Assembly (NCBI GenBank): GCA_902491575.1
Contig: CABUID010000002.1
Location: forward strand, 62,001 to 126,000
Direction: 5' to 3'
DNA from: an uncultured Bacillota bacterium
GTDB taxonomy: Bacteria > Bacillota_I > Bacilli_A > RFN20 > CAG-631
DNA length: 64,000 bases
Each line of letters opens with the position of its first letter. Within the stretch, counting starts at the first letter, position 1. This document shows positions 1-9,033 of this stretch, one piece after another. The notes beneath the pieces were generated by a model. The model ran no database searches and was not told the origin of the DNA. It saw nothing but the letters and a program-made list of their open reading frames with translations. Both the position numbers and the translations under genes were made by a program.

Positions 1-1541
1 CATAAACCAGCATAACCTAAAGATAATGTAGAGTAGCCATTATAAAGAAGTTTATCAATTTTTTCACCTTTTTTAAGACGTGCTATCGCTCCATATTGCC
101 ATAAAATAGGGGCTACATCACTCGTTGTTCCCTTTAAGCGTTGATGGCGAGCTTGTAAAGCAATATGACATAGTTCCATTCTTTCATCAAATATTTTCCA
201 GAAAAGATCTATATTTCCTTTAGAAGAGCAAGCAATATCCACCAAATTAACTGTAACTACGCCTTGATTAAAGCGACCATAATATTTTGGTTTACCATTT
301 TCATCAAGATAAGGTGTTAAAAAGCTTCGACACCCCATACATGGATAACAGTTCCCGTTACCCTTTTTATCAATTTTATATTCGAGCATTTTCTTTTCAG
401 AAATATAATCTGGTACTAAACGTTTAGCTGAAACTTTTGCAGCAAGTTTAGTTAAATACCAATATTTGCTATCTTCATGAATATTGTCTTCTTCTAATAC
501 ATAAATTAATTTTGGGAAAGCAGGTGTATACCATACGCCTTGTTCATTTTTAACGCCTTGATATCTTTGGTTAAGGCATTCTTCGATGATTAAAGCTAAA
601 TCATTCTTAGTTTGTGGATCATTTACCTCATTTAAATACATGAAAACAGTTACAAAAGGGGCTTGTCCATTTGTTGTCATTAAAGTGACAACTTGATATT
701 GTATCGTTTGTACACCTCTTTTAATTTCTTCTTTTAAACGCGATTCAACAACATGCTTTATTTGTTCTTCACTCATGTGTAATTGTATTTCTTCGTTTTC
801 TTTTAAAACTTCTTGAGTAATTTTTTCACGACTTATTTGCACAAAAGGAGCAAGATGAGATAAAGAAATCGATTGACCACCATACTGACTAGAAGCAACT
901 TGAGCAATAATTTGTGTGGCAATATTGCATGCTGTAGAAAAAGATTTTGGTTTTTCAATCAATGTTCCAGAAATGACAGTACCATTTTGCAACATATCTT
1001 CTAGATTTACTAAATCGCAATTATGCATATGTTGAGCAAAATAATCTGCATCATGGAAATGAATGATACCTTCTTCGTGAGCTTTTACAACTTCATCAGG
1101 TAGCAAAAATCTTTTTGTTATATCCTTACTCACTTCACCGGCCATATAGTCCCTTTGGACAGAATTTACAATTGGATTTTTATTGGAATTTTCTTGTTTT
1201 ACTTCTTCATTATTACATTCAATTAAAGATAATATTTGAGCATCTGTTGTGTTTTGCTTTCTTAATAATTCTCTACTATAACGATAAGTAATATAATTTC
1301 GGGCAATTTCAAAAGCTTGAATGGACATTAATTCATTTTCTACAAAATCTTGTATTTCTTCTACACTTAAAGATTGCTTTAAACTTTTACACTTTGTAGA
1401 TACTTTACTCGCTATTTCGTCAATCATTTCTTTTGATAGTCTTTTTTCTGCTTCCACTGTATGGTTTGCTTTTGTAATTGCATTGATGATTTTTTTTATA
1501 TCAAATCTAACTTCTTCTCCGCTTCTTTTTATAACTTTCAT
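1..1541 (-). CDS. nrdD: Anaerobic (class III) ribonucleoside-triphosphate reductase, 3' end off the window
   Basis: Reduces ribonucleoside triphosphates to deoxy forms without oxygen, using a glycyl radical installed by the radical SAM activase NrdG. About 513 N-terminal residues are visible, read on the reverse strand. The first ~95 form an ATP-cone (begins MKVIKRSGEEVRFD), the allosteric nucleotide site. The catalytic body follows, with conserved stretches such as HFHDADYF, SQYGGQSIS and a Cys-rich CYPCMGC. The C-terminal glycyl-radical loop and any nrdG gene would lie beyond position 1. The start at 1541 is set by GGGAG eight bases upstream. It is divergent from the helicase operon across a 363-base spacer. 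The presence of class III reductase is a sign of anaerobic life. Confidence 0.93.
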   Translation of the reverse strand, partial: MKVIKRSGEEVRFDIKKIINAITKANHTVEAEKRLSKEMIDEIASKVSTKCKSLKQSLSVEEIQDFVENELMSIQAFEIARNYITYRYSRELLRKQNTTDAQILSLIECNNEEVKQENSNKNPIVNSVQRDYMAGEVSKDITKRFLLPDEVVKAHEEGIIHFHDADYFAQHMHNCDLVNLEDMLQNGTVISGTLIEKPKSFSTACNIATQIIAQVASSQYGGQSISLSHLAPFVQISREKITQEVLKENEEIQLHMSEEQIKHVVESRLKEEIKRGVQTIQYQVVTLMTTNGQAPFVTVFMYLNEVNDPQTKNDLALIIEECLNQRYQGVKNEQGVWYTPAFPKLIYVLEEDNIHEDSKYWYLTKLAAKVSAKRLVPDYISEKKMLEYKIDKKGNGNCYPCMGCRSFLTPYLDENGKPKYYGRFNQGVVTVNLVDIACSSKGNIDLFWKIFDERMELCHIALQARHQRLKGTTSDVAPILWQYGAIARLKKGEKIDKLLYNGYSTLSLGYAGL

Positions 1542-1587
1542 ATGCCTACTCCCTTTACATCTTCTTATTTATTGTTTTATTATTTTT

Positions 1588-1617
1588 ACTATACATACTA
1601 GAAAAATGGTACAACAA
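1588..1617 (-). promoter_or_regulatory. Probable sigma-A promoter of nrdD
   Basis: On the reverse strand TTGTTG (complement of 1612-1617) is followed after 18 bases by TATAGT (complement of 1588-1593), about 47 bases before the start codon. I saw no clear NrdR-box pair around it. Confidence 0.45.
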
Positions 1618-1869
1618 AAAAAGCCAATTCCTAAAATCCTTTAAAATAGAAGGTTTATTTTTGACGTGTTGTGCATAATCCATTTATCTTATATGCATAT
1701 TAAAATAATATCATAAAAAGGGAATAAAAAAAATAAAAATTTTAAAAAAATTTTATAGCAACATTTTTGATTTTTTTGTCCATTATTTTTTAATAAAAAA
1801 TCATTTCATTCATCAAAATGAAAAACAATATAAAAACAACGTTTTCATATGGTTAATGATAAAAAATAA

Positions 1870-1878
1870 TGCTAAAAT
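1870..1878 (+). promoter_or_regulatory. Possible extended -10 promoter of the six-gene operon
   Basis: TGCTAAAAT fits an extended -10 (TGn plus TAAAAT) 27 bases before the helicase start, but there is no good -35. The helicase ribosome binding site is AGGAG, 8 bases before the ATG at 1905. Confidence 0.35.
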
Positions 1879-1904
1879 AAAAATAATATAGGAGTTGATA
1901 ATCA

Positions 1905-4900
1905 ATGGCAAACATTCAAGAAAAGTTCGAAATTTGGTGCAAAAAGCTTTATGATATTTCAAAAAGAAATTATATGATGAATTTTACAGGGCAACATAAT
2001 CGTTCTTTATTGCTTAACCAACCAGATATGTTTCAGTTGTATCGTCTTTTAGTATTAGAAGACAAATCCCTCTCCTTTAAAAGAAATATTACCAGAGAAA
2101 ATAATTTTAATGTATTTGCTATTGAAACTTTAATACAAGCTTTAGGAAGTGATTTTTCATTTAAAGAGGGTGATATTGACACGACTACCTTTAAAGATAA
2201 AAATTCCTATGATGTTTTAAGAAATATCAAAAGAGTTGCAAATGAATTTAAAATGGAACAAGGAATAGATGTAATGTATATTACCTTTGCTTATCTTCGT
2301 TGGCAACCTCCTTTTAGTAATGAATATTATAAAACACCTTTAATCAATGTTCCTGTAGTTTTAGAACAAGAAAATATGAATGCTTTATATAGTGTTTCAC
2401 GAATTGGAGATCCAGAAATAAATCCGATTTTAAAATATATGCTGGAACAACAAGGCATCTTTTTGCCAGAAATGAATGAATTATCTTTAGAAGAATATTT
2501 AACAAATTTAGAAAAATTAGTTAATGAAAACGGATGGGAAATTCTTCAAGAAGCGACTTTATGTATTTTATTTTTTCAAAAAATGGTTATGTTTAAAGAC
2601 TTACAAACTAATCAACAAAGAATTTTTAATCATCCTATTTTAAAGGCTTTTTGCGATGAAACTTTATTCGATATGTCAGAAGATGATTTGGATTTTGATC
2701 ATGACCATGAAAATGAAAAAGATCGATTAATTGTTGTCCAGGCAGATTCTAGCCAAATGGATGCTATTTCTTTAGCAAAAAAAGGAAAATCTTTTGTATT
2801 ACAAGGGCCTCCAGGTACTGGAAAATCGCAAACAATTACCAATATTATTGCTCAAGCGATTGGAAATGGTCAAAAAGTATTATTTGTTTCCCAAAAAACA
2901 GCAGCTTTGGAAGTTGTTTACAATAAATTAAAAAATGTAGGCTTAGATGAATTTTGTTTACCTCTTCATAATCATAAAATAAATAAAACAAAAATTGTCA
3001 ATCAAATTTACCATCCTTATTTATTGAAAAAAACGATGGTGAAACAAGAAAAATTAAATGAACTAGACCGTTTACAAACTTTAAAAGTTGAAATTAATCA
3101 ATATGCACAAAATATAGCTCAAAAAGTATATCATTTAGATATGTCTTTTCTTGATATGATAAACAGCTATTATGAAGTTTGTGATGTAGAAGATGGCGAT
3201 TTTGATATTTTAAATTGGGCGACCATTACACAAAATCAATTGAATGAAACGTTAACGACCATTAAAATGTTTGAAGAGCAATACCAAAACTATCAACAAG
3301 AAAATCACCCTTGTTTTGATGATTGCTTAATTGTTTCTTTAACATTACTTGAAAAAGAAAATCTTGAAAAAAAATTATTAAAAACAAAAGAAAATATTCA
3401 AAGTGTAATCACTTTATTAGATAGTATTAATTTTTATATTGCTGATTTTCAAATTGCCTTTAAAGATTCATGGCAAGCAATAAAAGATTTACAAATGGTC
3501 ATTGAAAAGAATAGGAATAATTTTAATTTTTTACAAAATCATGATGGTAAAAAAATAGTTCTTTTACTTGAACAAATTCAAAATAAAAAGAATCTTTTAC
3601 AAGAAAATGAAAGATATTTAAAAAAGATTTTTAAAGAAGAAATATTGACTTTAGATTTAAAAGAAATTGCACTTCCAATACAAGAAAATTTACAACTTGT
3701 CAATCAATCTGTTTTATTTTTTAAAAATCAAAGTCATGAATATATTTTTACGCATTTAATGGATTATCAAGATGCTTTAGAAAGGCATATTCGTTATCAA
3801 AAAGAAATTTCTGATGCAAAATCTACATTAAAAAGGATGTTAAATCTAACGACGGATGAATTTGAAAATTTAAATTATTATGAACTATGGGAAGAATTAA
3901 ATAACAATTCTTATGATTTAACTTTTATTGATATCGTATATAAAGATTATGAAACCATAAAAAAGCAATTGATGCAAGTGAATCATACGCAACAAGAAAT
4001 AAAAGATATCCAAGATTTAATTCGTTCATATGCTATACTTTCTATTTTAAACATCGATAAAGATGCTCTATTAAATTATCAATTTATCATCAATAATACA
4101 GAAAATTCTTTTACATTGCTTTTTAATTCTGCTAAAAGAGAATTGCGAAAAGATGTTTTTAATACCCTTAGTGTATATTTAAAAGAAAATGTAAAGGTTA
4201 ATCAAGAAAACATAGAAAAAGTTTTAAATTTATTAGTGAAGTATCACCAATTAAAAGAACAAATGGACAATGAACTTACTTCTTTAAACGATCAAATTTT
4301 AGAAGGCAAGGAATTTACAATTGATATGGATTTTGCCAATCTATTAAAAGAATTCGAAAAAATACATCATATTTTCAATTTATTACCCAATATTCAATTA
4401 GAAACATTAAAAAATATTTTAAGTTTTGCAAGTAAAGAAATCATTAAAGAGCAAATTCATATTTATATCGAAGCAAAAGCTCAATTATTTAATAATGATA
4501 AAAAATATTCTATTTTCGTTTCTAATCAAAATCTTGAAGAAAACGTAGAATATCTTCACCGTCTTACTCAATCTCTTCAAAAACTATCTTGTTATCTTAC
4601 CAATTCATTTGAAATGAATCATTTAGATGAGTATTTAAAGAGGATGATGGTGTATCAGGAAACGAAAGAAGAATATGAAAAAAATGGCAAATTGTTATCT
4701 TCTATTTGTCCAGACTCTACCCTTTATCATCAATTTATGGAGCAAAATGAAAATATTCGTTTTTTCTTTGCCTTTTGTGAAAAATATTCTATACAAGAAC
4801 GTTCTTTCTTTCAATTAAATGAATCTCACTTTCATGAAATTACAGAAAGTATTCAACATTTTTTAAAACGATATCCAAGTGCAATGGAAAGTTATACTTA

Positions 4901-7346
4901 TTTTCTTTCTTTATTTAATGAAAATAAGCATATTGAACTTTATAATAATGATGAATTATTACAACTCATTGATGATTGTAGCCAAAATGTTTCTGCATTG
5001 AAAAATAAGATATTTTTTCAAAAATCGATGAGGGATTATGAAAATAATGAAGAGTTATCCGATTTTATTCAATATTGTTTACATCATACTATAAATGAAA
5101 AATTGACGTCAGTATATCTTAAAAAATTTTATTTAAAAACGTTACAAAATTTTATTTATGATAATGATTATCTTGAAAATACGAGTAAAGCAAAATTATT
5201 ATCAAAAATCGATGAATTTACTTTGCTATGTAAAGAACAGCTTGAAATTAATAAAGCAAAGATACGGAGCACTTGTTTAGAAAACATTCCACCATTAAAA
5301 ACCAATTTGGCCAGCAGTGATGAAAGAAATTATTTGCTTCGTGAATATAAAAGAAGTAGAAAGAGACCGATTCGTCAATTATTTGACCATATTCCTCACC
5401 TTCTTTTAAATTTAAAACCATGTTTAATGATGTCTCCTTTAACGGTTAGTAATTATTTAGAAAATGACAACTATCAATTTGATTTAGTCGTATTCGATGA
5501 AGCTTCGCAAATTCGTCCTGAAGAAGCAATTGGCTCTATTTACCGAGCAAAACAAATTATCATTGCTGGAGATAGTCGACAACTTCCACCAACCAGTTTC
5601 TTTTCTAAAAGAATGGAAGAAGATATTGAAATGGATGAAGAGGAATATGAATTGGAAGATTTGGATGAATCGATTTTAGAATATGCTGCTCGTAAATTAC
5701 CTTCGATTACCTTATTATGGCATTATCGTAGCAAAAACGAAAGTTTAATTGCTTTTTCTAATCATTATATTTATGAAAATAATTTAATTACATTACCTAG
5801 TGTAAAACAACCTAGTAAAGATTTTGGAATGGAATACATTTATGTACAAGGAATTTATTCGAAAAAGAAAAAATTAGCCAATAGTATTGAAGCAGAAAGA
5901 GTGGTAGAGTTAATTGAAGAACATATATTAAAATATGGAACTTCTCGATCTTTAGGTGTTATTGCTTTTGGAGAAAGACAAAAATATACGATTGATAAAG
6001 CAATTTTAGAATTTAGAAAAAATCATTTGCAAAACGAGCAATACGAAGCATTTTTTTCTGGAGACTTAAAAGAGCCATTTTTTGTAAAAAATATTGAAAA
6101 TGTACAAGGTGATGAAAGAGATACGATTATCTTTTCGATTGGGTATGGAAAAGATGAAAATGGTGTTTTCCGTTATCATTTTGGACCTTTACAACAAGCA
6201 GGAGGAGAACGTCGTTTAAATGTAGCCATTAGCCGTGCTAAATATAATTTAAAAGTAGTTGCTTCTTTTTACCCAGAAGAAATTGATTTATCTAGAATTG
6301 AATCCGAGGGCGTTAAATTATTAAAAAAATATCTTGAATTTGCTTGTCAAGCCTCATCACTTGATTTTTTACCATGTCAAAAAGAAGAAAACGAAGGATT
6401 AAAAGACAAAATAGCTTCATTTTTGAAAAAACATGATTATGATGTTGTATTTAATTATGGCTATTCTTCTTTTAAAATTGATCTTGCTGTTTTTGAAAAA
6501 CAAAATCATCAACAGTTTATTTGCGGAATATTACTCGACGGAAAACGTTATGTTCAAGAAAAAACTTGTAGGGATCGTGAATTCATTAAAAATGAAATGT
6601 TAAAAGAAAATGATTGGAGAATTTATCGAATTTTTTCAAAGTTTTATTTAGAAAATGAAGAAATGGAAAATCAAGCCTTATTACAATTCATTCAATCAAA
6701 AGCACTAAATGAAGAAGCTCATACTTTTAGTGAATCCTATGTGATTGAACTAGAAGAAACTAATGAAAAAAAGAATGATTATGGATTTGAAATTTATCAT
6801 TTATTTGATTTTAACCAATATAAAAAAGAGCCATTAAGTTTTTTAGGTTTTTCTTTAGCTATGATCAATGAAAAATTAATTGAAGCTGTTTTACAAGATA
6901 TGGGAGTTATGCATATTCATGATTTATCCCTTCAAATAGCCAATGCCTATAAAATTAATGAATATCGTGTACAAAACCGTATCTTAAAAATCATTGAAAG
7001 TGAAAAATTTGAAAAAGATAGATTTTTTATTTATTTAAAAGGTAGTAATCTTCATAAAGTAAGACAAGTTCAAGGCCAAGACAAACGTTTATTAGAATAT
7101 ATTTATCCACAAGAAATTCATGAATGTTTACGGGTTATATTAAAAAATAATATGGGACTTGATCGAGATGGACTGATTCGTGAGGCAATGATGATTTTTG
7201 GTCAAAAAATCAAATCTTCAAAAGTAACGGATTTCTTTAATAAATATATTAATCGTTTATTGAATGAAAAAGAAATTATAGAAATCGATGGCATGTTATC
7301 TATTGCTGGAACAGGAGGTGAAAATGATGAATCAAGAAGAAAATAA
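1905..7346 (+). CDS. DUF4011 / superfamily 1 helicase with C-terminal restriction-nuclease-like domain
   Basis: A 1813-residue nucleic-acid motor. The N-terminus (W-x-KLYDISKRNYMMNF, residues ~12-28) matches the DUF4011 start of large bacterial helicases. Walker A GPPGTGKS is at 301-308 and the DEAS motif II at 1198-1201; between them lies a roughly 850-residue helical insertion. Later helicase motifs are VQGDERD (1400-1406) and NVAISRAK (1439-1446). Residues ~1495-1610 resemble the MTES_1575-type endonuclease fold: FKIDLAV with D1526, GILLDG with D1545, then the conserved RDRE-like tail. A DUF3320-like C-terminus follows. The architecture resembles the single-gene antiphage helicase I recall as Hhe (DUF4011-helicase-Vsr/DUF3320). 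First gene of a six-gene operon; the kinase starts inside its 3' end. Defence or nucleic-acid repair is inferred from the family, not shown. Confidence 0.85.
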   Translation: MANIQEKFEIWCKKLYDISKRNYMMNFTGQHNRSLLLNQPDMFQLYRLLVLEDKSLSFKRNITRENNFNVFAIETLIQALGSDFSFKEGDIDTTTFKDKNSYDVLRNIKRVANEFKMEQGIDVMYITFAYLRWQPPFSNEYYKTPLINVPVVLEQENMNALYSVSRIGDPEINPILKYMLEQQGIFLPEMNELSLEEYLTNLEKLVNENGWEILQEATLCILFFQKMVMFKDLQTNQQRIFNHPILKAFCDETLFDMSEDDLDFDHDHENEKDRLIVVQADSSQMDAISLAKKGKSFVLQGPPGTGKSQTITNIIAQAIGNGQKVLFVSQKTAALEVVYNKLKNVGLDEFCLPLHNHKINKTKIVNQIYHPYLLKKTMVKQEKLNELDRLQTLKVEINQYAQNIAQKVYHLDMSFLDMINSYYEVCDVEDGDFDILNWATITQNQLNETLTTIKMFEEQYQNYQQENHPCFDDCLIVSLTLLEKENLEKKLLKTKENIQSVITLLDSINFYIADFQIAFKDSWQAIKDLQMVIEKNRNNFNFLQNHDGKKIVLLLEQIQNKKNLLQENERYLKKIFKEEILTLDLKEIALPIQENLQLVNQSVLFFKNQSHEYIFTHLMDYQDALERHIRYQKEISDAKSTLKRMLNLTTDEFENLNYYELWEELNNNSYDLTFIDIVYKDYETIKKQLMQVNHTQQEIKDIQDLIRSYAILSILNIDKDALLNYQFIINNTENSFTLLFNSAKRELRKDVFNTLSVYLKENVKVNQENIEKVLNLLVKYHQLKEQMDNELTSLNDQILEGKEFTIDMDFANLLKEFEKIHHIFNLLPNIQLETLKNILSFASKEIIKEQIHIYIEAKAQLFNNDKKYSIFVSNQNLEENVEYLHRLTQSLQKLSCYLTNSFEMNHLDEYLKRMMVYQETKEEYEKNGKLLSSICPDSTLYHQFMEQNENIRFFFAFCEKYSIQERSFFQLNESHFHEITESIQHFLKRYPSAMESYTYFLSLFNENKHIELYNNDELLQLIDDCSQNVSALKNKIFFQKSMRDYENNEELSDFIQYCLHHTINEKLTSVYLKKFYLKTLQNFIYDNDYLENTSKAKLLSKIDEFTLLCKEQLEINKAKIRSTCLENIPPLKTNLASSDERNYLLREYKRSRKRPIRQLFDHIPHLLLNLKPCLMMSPLTVSNYLENDNYQFDLVVFDEASQIRPEEAIGSIYRAKQIIIAGDSRQLPPTSFFSKRMEEDIEMDEEEYELEDLDESILEYAARKLPSITLLWHYRSKNESLIAFSNHYIYENNLITLPSVKQPSKDFGMEYIYVQGIYSKKKKLANSIEAERVVELIEEHILKYGTSRSLGVIAFGERQKYTIDKAILEFRKNHLQNEQYEAFFSGDLKEPFFVKNIENVQGDERDTIIFSIGYGKDENGVFRYHFGPLQQAGGERRLNVAISRAKYNLKVVASFYPEEIDLSRIESEGVKLLKKYLEFACQASSLDFLPCQKEENEGLKDKIASFLKKHDYDVVFNYGYSSFKIDLAVFEKQNHQQFICGILLDGKRYVQEKTCRDREFIKNEMLKENDWRIYRIFSKFYLENEEMENQALLQFIQSKALNEEAHTFSESYVIELEETNEKKNDYGFEIYHLFDFNQYKKEPLSFLGFSLAMINEKLIEAVLQDMGVMHIHDLSLQIANAYKINEYRVQNRILKIIESEKFEKDRFFIYLKGSNLHKVRQVQGQDKRLLEYIYPQEIHECLRVILKNNMGLDRDGLIREAMMIFGQKIKSSKVTDFFNKYINRLLNEKEIIEIDGMLSIAGTGGENDESRRK

Positions 7347-9033
7347 AATTACGATGCTAAATCCCTTTTTATCATTTAGCGAAGAGACAGTGAAAAATGA
7401 TCCTGTAAATACAATTTCTTTCATTGAAATACAGCCAAATCAAATTCTTAATCAACGTTATCATATTCTTCAGCAACTGAATGTTCGTTCTGGAGAAGCG
7501 TTATTATACACTTGTCAATATCAAAATGAATTTTATATTGCCAAAGTTTTTCATCCTGAAAATAAAATTGAAGAAGAAGTTTTAAAAATTCTTCAACGGA
7601 TAGATTCAAAATTTATTGAAAAGGTCATCGATTATTTTTATTTAGAAGATGGTCGGTTTGTTGAAATTACACCTTATTATCATCAAGGATCTTTAGATAA
7701 TAAGAAAATGAGTGTTCAAGCATTAAAAGAAATAGTGATTCCTTCTTTAAATGAAGCTTTACATATTTTACACGAAAATGGTTTGATTCATATGGATATT
7801 AAGCCTGCTAATTTAATGATGAGTAACGACTTAAGTCATATTATTTTGATTGATTTTGGCTCGGCAATAAAAGTACGTAATCATCAAGAAATTGTGGTGA
7901 CAAATCACTCCTTTACGCCTGTATATAGTGCAATCGAAACAATAACATCGAATCAATGTTCGATTTATTCCGATTATTATTCAATGGGAATTACATTATA
8001 TGAATTACTATTAGGTCATACCCCTTTTAATGATTTAGATAAAGAGCAAATCGTTCGTTTTATGCAAACCAATCGAATCGCTTTTGATGATCATACGAAT
8101 TTAGAAATGAAAGATTTAATTTTAGGGTTAACTTACCGAGATATCGCGAATCGTAATGATTATCAAAATGTCAATAATCGTTGGAGTTATCAGCAAGTGA
8201 AAGATTGGTTAGAAGGTAAAACTTTGATTGTTCCTGGAGAAGGGATTTTAAGCAACACAAATATGATTCCTTTTGTTATAAATGGACAATACTATACAGA
8301 AGTAGATCGTTTAATAGAAGCTTTAGCGCTTTCTTGGAAAGATGGAATTCGCTATTTAAGTGACAAACATTTATCGAATCATTTTAAAAATATTAATCAT
8401 CATTATTATGAAATTACGATTGAATTTGAAAGTCATTTTTTTACTCAAAAGGGTAAAATCGATAAAGATAAAGAATTTTTTACCTACATTTATACATTAT
8501 TACCGAAACTCAATAAGTTTTATTTTAAAGGTTTAGTTTATGAGTCTATTCAAGATGTAGGATTCACCTTGTTTGATTTACTCGATAATAAGAAAACAAA
8601 AGATAATGATTTTGATATTTACGAGCAAATGTTAAAAAGCGAAATTCTATCTACTTATTGTCAATTAAAATCCATAGAAGACGAAAGTCTACTTCAACTC
8701 ATTCATAATTTGGAATTATCGAGCAAAATAAACTTTACCACAGCTAGAAATAAGACACAAATATTGTATGCTTTAAGTTATGTTTTAACAGGTCAAAAAG
8801 AATATATTTTAGATGATAAAGTTTTTAAAGATAAAGATGATTTCATCGATTATATCCATGAAATTTATAATAAATCTTTTAATGATTTAAATCAACTTTG
8901 TAAACGTTTAATGCCAAGAAGATTATTGGATGTTAAACTTGAAGCTTGGCTTTGTTCTTTAGGTTATCTTGATGCAATTACGCTTTTTAAGCAAAAAATT
9001 AATGCTACATCACAAGAGGAGGAAATCGAATGA
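7324..9033 (+). CDS. Hanks-type serine/threonine protein kinase with novel C-terminal half
   Basis: Phosphorylates protein Ser/Thr residues; the neighbouring FHA protein is the natural phospho-reader. Residues ~40-295 carry a complete kinase: beta-3 lysine K74, catalytic loop HMDIKPAN at 156-163 (Met replaces the usual Arg of HRD, Asp158 kept), DFG at 177-179, and a YSDYYSMGITLYELL segment in the F-helix region. Residues ~300-569 match nothing I know; they are predicted soluble, with no membrane segment and no PASTA repeats, so this is not a PknB/PrkC-type cell-wall sensor. The start at 7324 is chosen because GGAGG at 7314-7318 precedes it; an upstream ATG at 7288 lacks a site. Overlaps the helicase by 23 bases and the next gene by 4, so the operon is translationally coupled. 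Confidence 0.88.
   Translation: MMNQEENKITMLNPFLSFSEETVKNDPVNTISFIEIQPNQILNQRYHILQQLNVRSGEALLYTCQYQNEFYIAKVFHPENKIEEEVLKILQRIDSKFIEKVIDYFYLEDGRFVEITPYYHQGSLDNKKMSVQALKEIVIPSLNEALHILHENGLIHMDIKPANLMMSNDLSHIILIDFGSAIKVRNHQEIVVTNHSFTPVYSAIETITSNQCSIYSDYYSMGITLYELLLGHTPFNDLDKEQIVRFMQTNRIAFDDHTNLEMKDLILGLTYRDIANRNDYQNVNNRWSYQQVKDWLEGKTLIVPGEGILSNTNMIPFVINGQYYTEVDRLIEALALSWKDGIRYLSDKHLSNHFKNINHHYYEITIEFESHFFTQKGKIDKDKEFFTYIYTLLPKLNKFYFKGLVYESIQDVGFTLFDLLDNKKTKDNDFDIYEQMLKSEILSTYCQLKSIEDESLLQLIHNLELSSKINFTTARNKTQILYALSYVLTGQKEYILDDKVFKDKDDFIDYIHEIYNKSFNDLNQLCKRLMPRRLLDVKLEAWLCSLGYLDAITLFKQKINATSQEEEIE

Larger units (their letters stand above)
1542..1904. other. Divergent intergenic region between nrdD and the helicase operon
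   Basis: A 363-base, extremely AT-rich spacer with no convincing gene. It carries the nrdD promoter, a perfect 10-base palindrome ATATGCATAT at 1691-1700, a 7-base inverted repeat TTTCATT/AATGAAA near 1804-1823, and a possible extended -10 for the rightward operon. No terminator is visible, as expected between divergent genes. Confidence 0.6.

Noticed and set aside
1321..1644. Hydrophobic forward frame over the start of nrdD
   Set aside because: It is the antisense shadow of the nrdD ATP-cone and its leader; no ribosome site.
1542..1904. NrdR boxes before nrdD
   Set aside because: No pair of sequences close to the NrdR consensus was found in the spacer.
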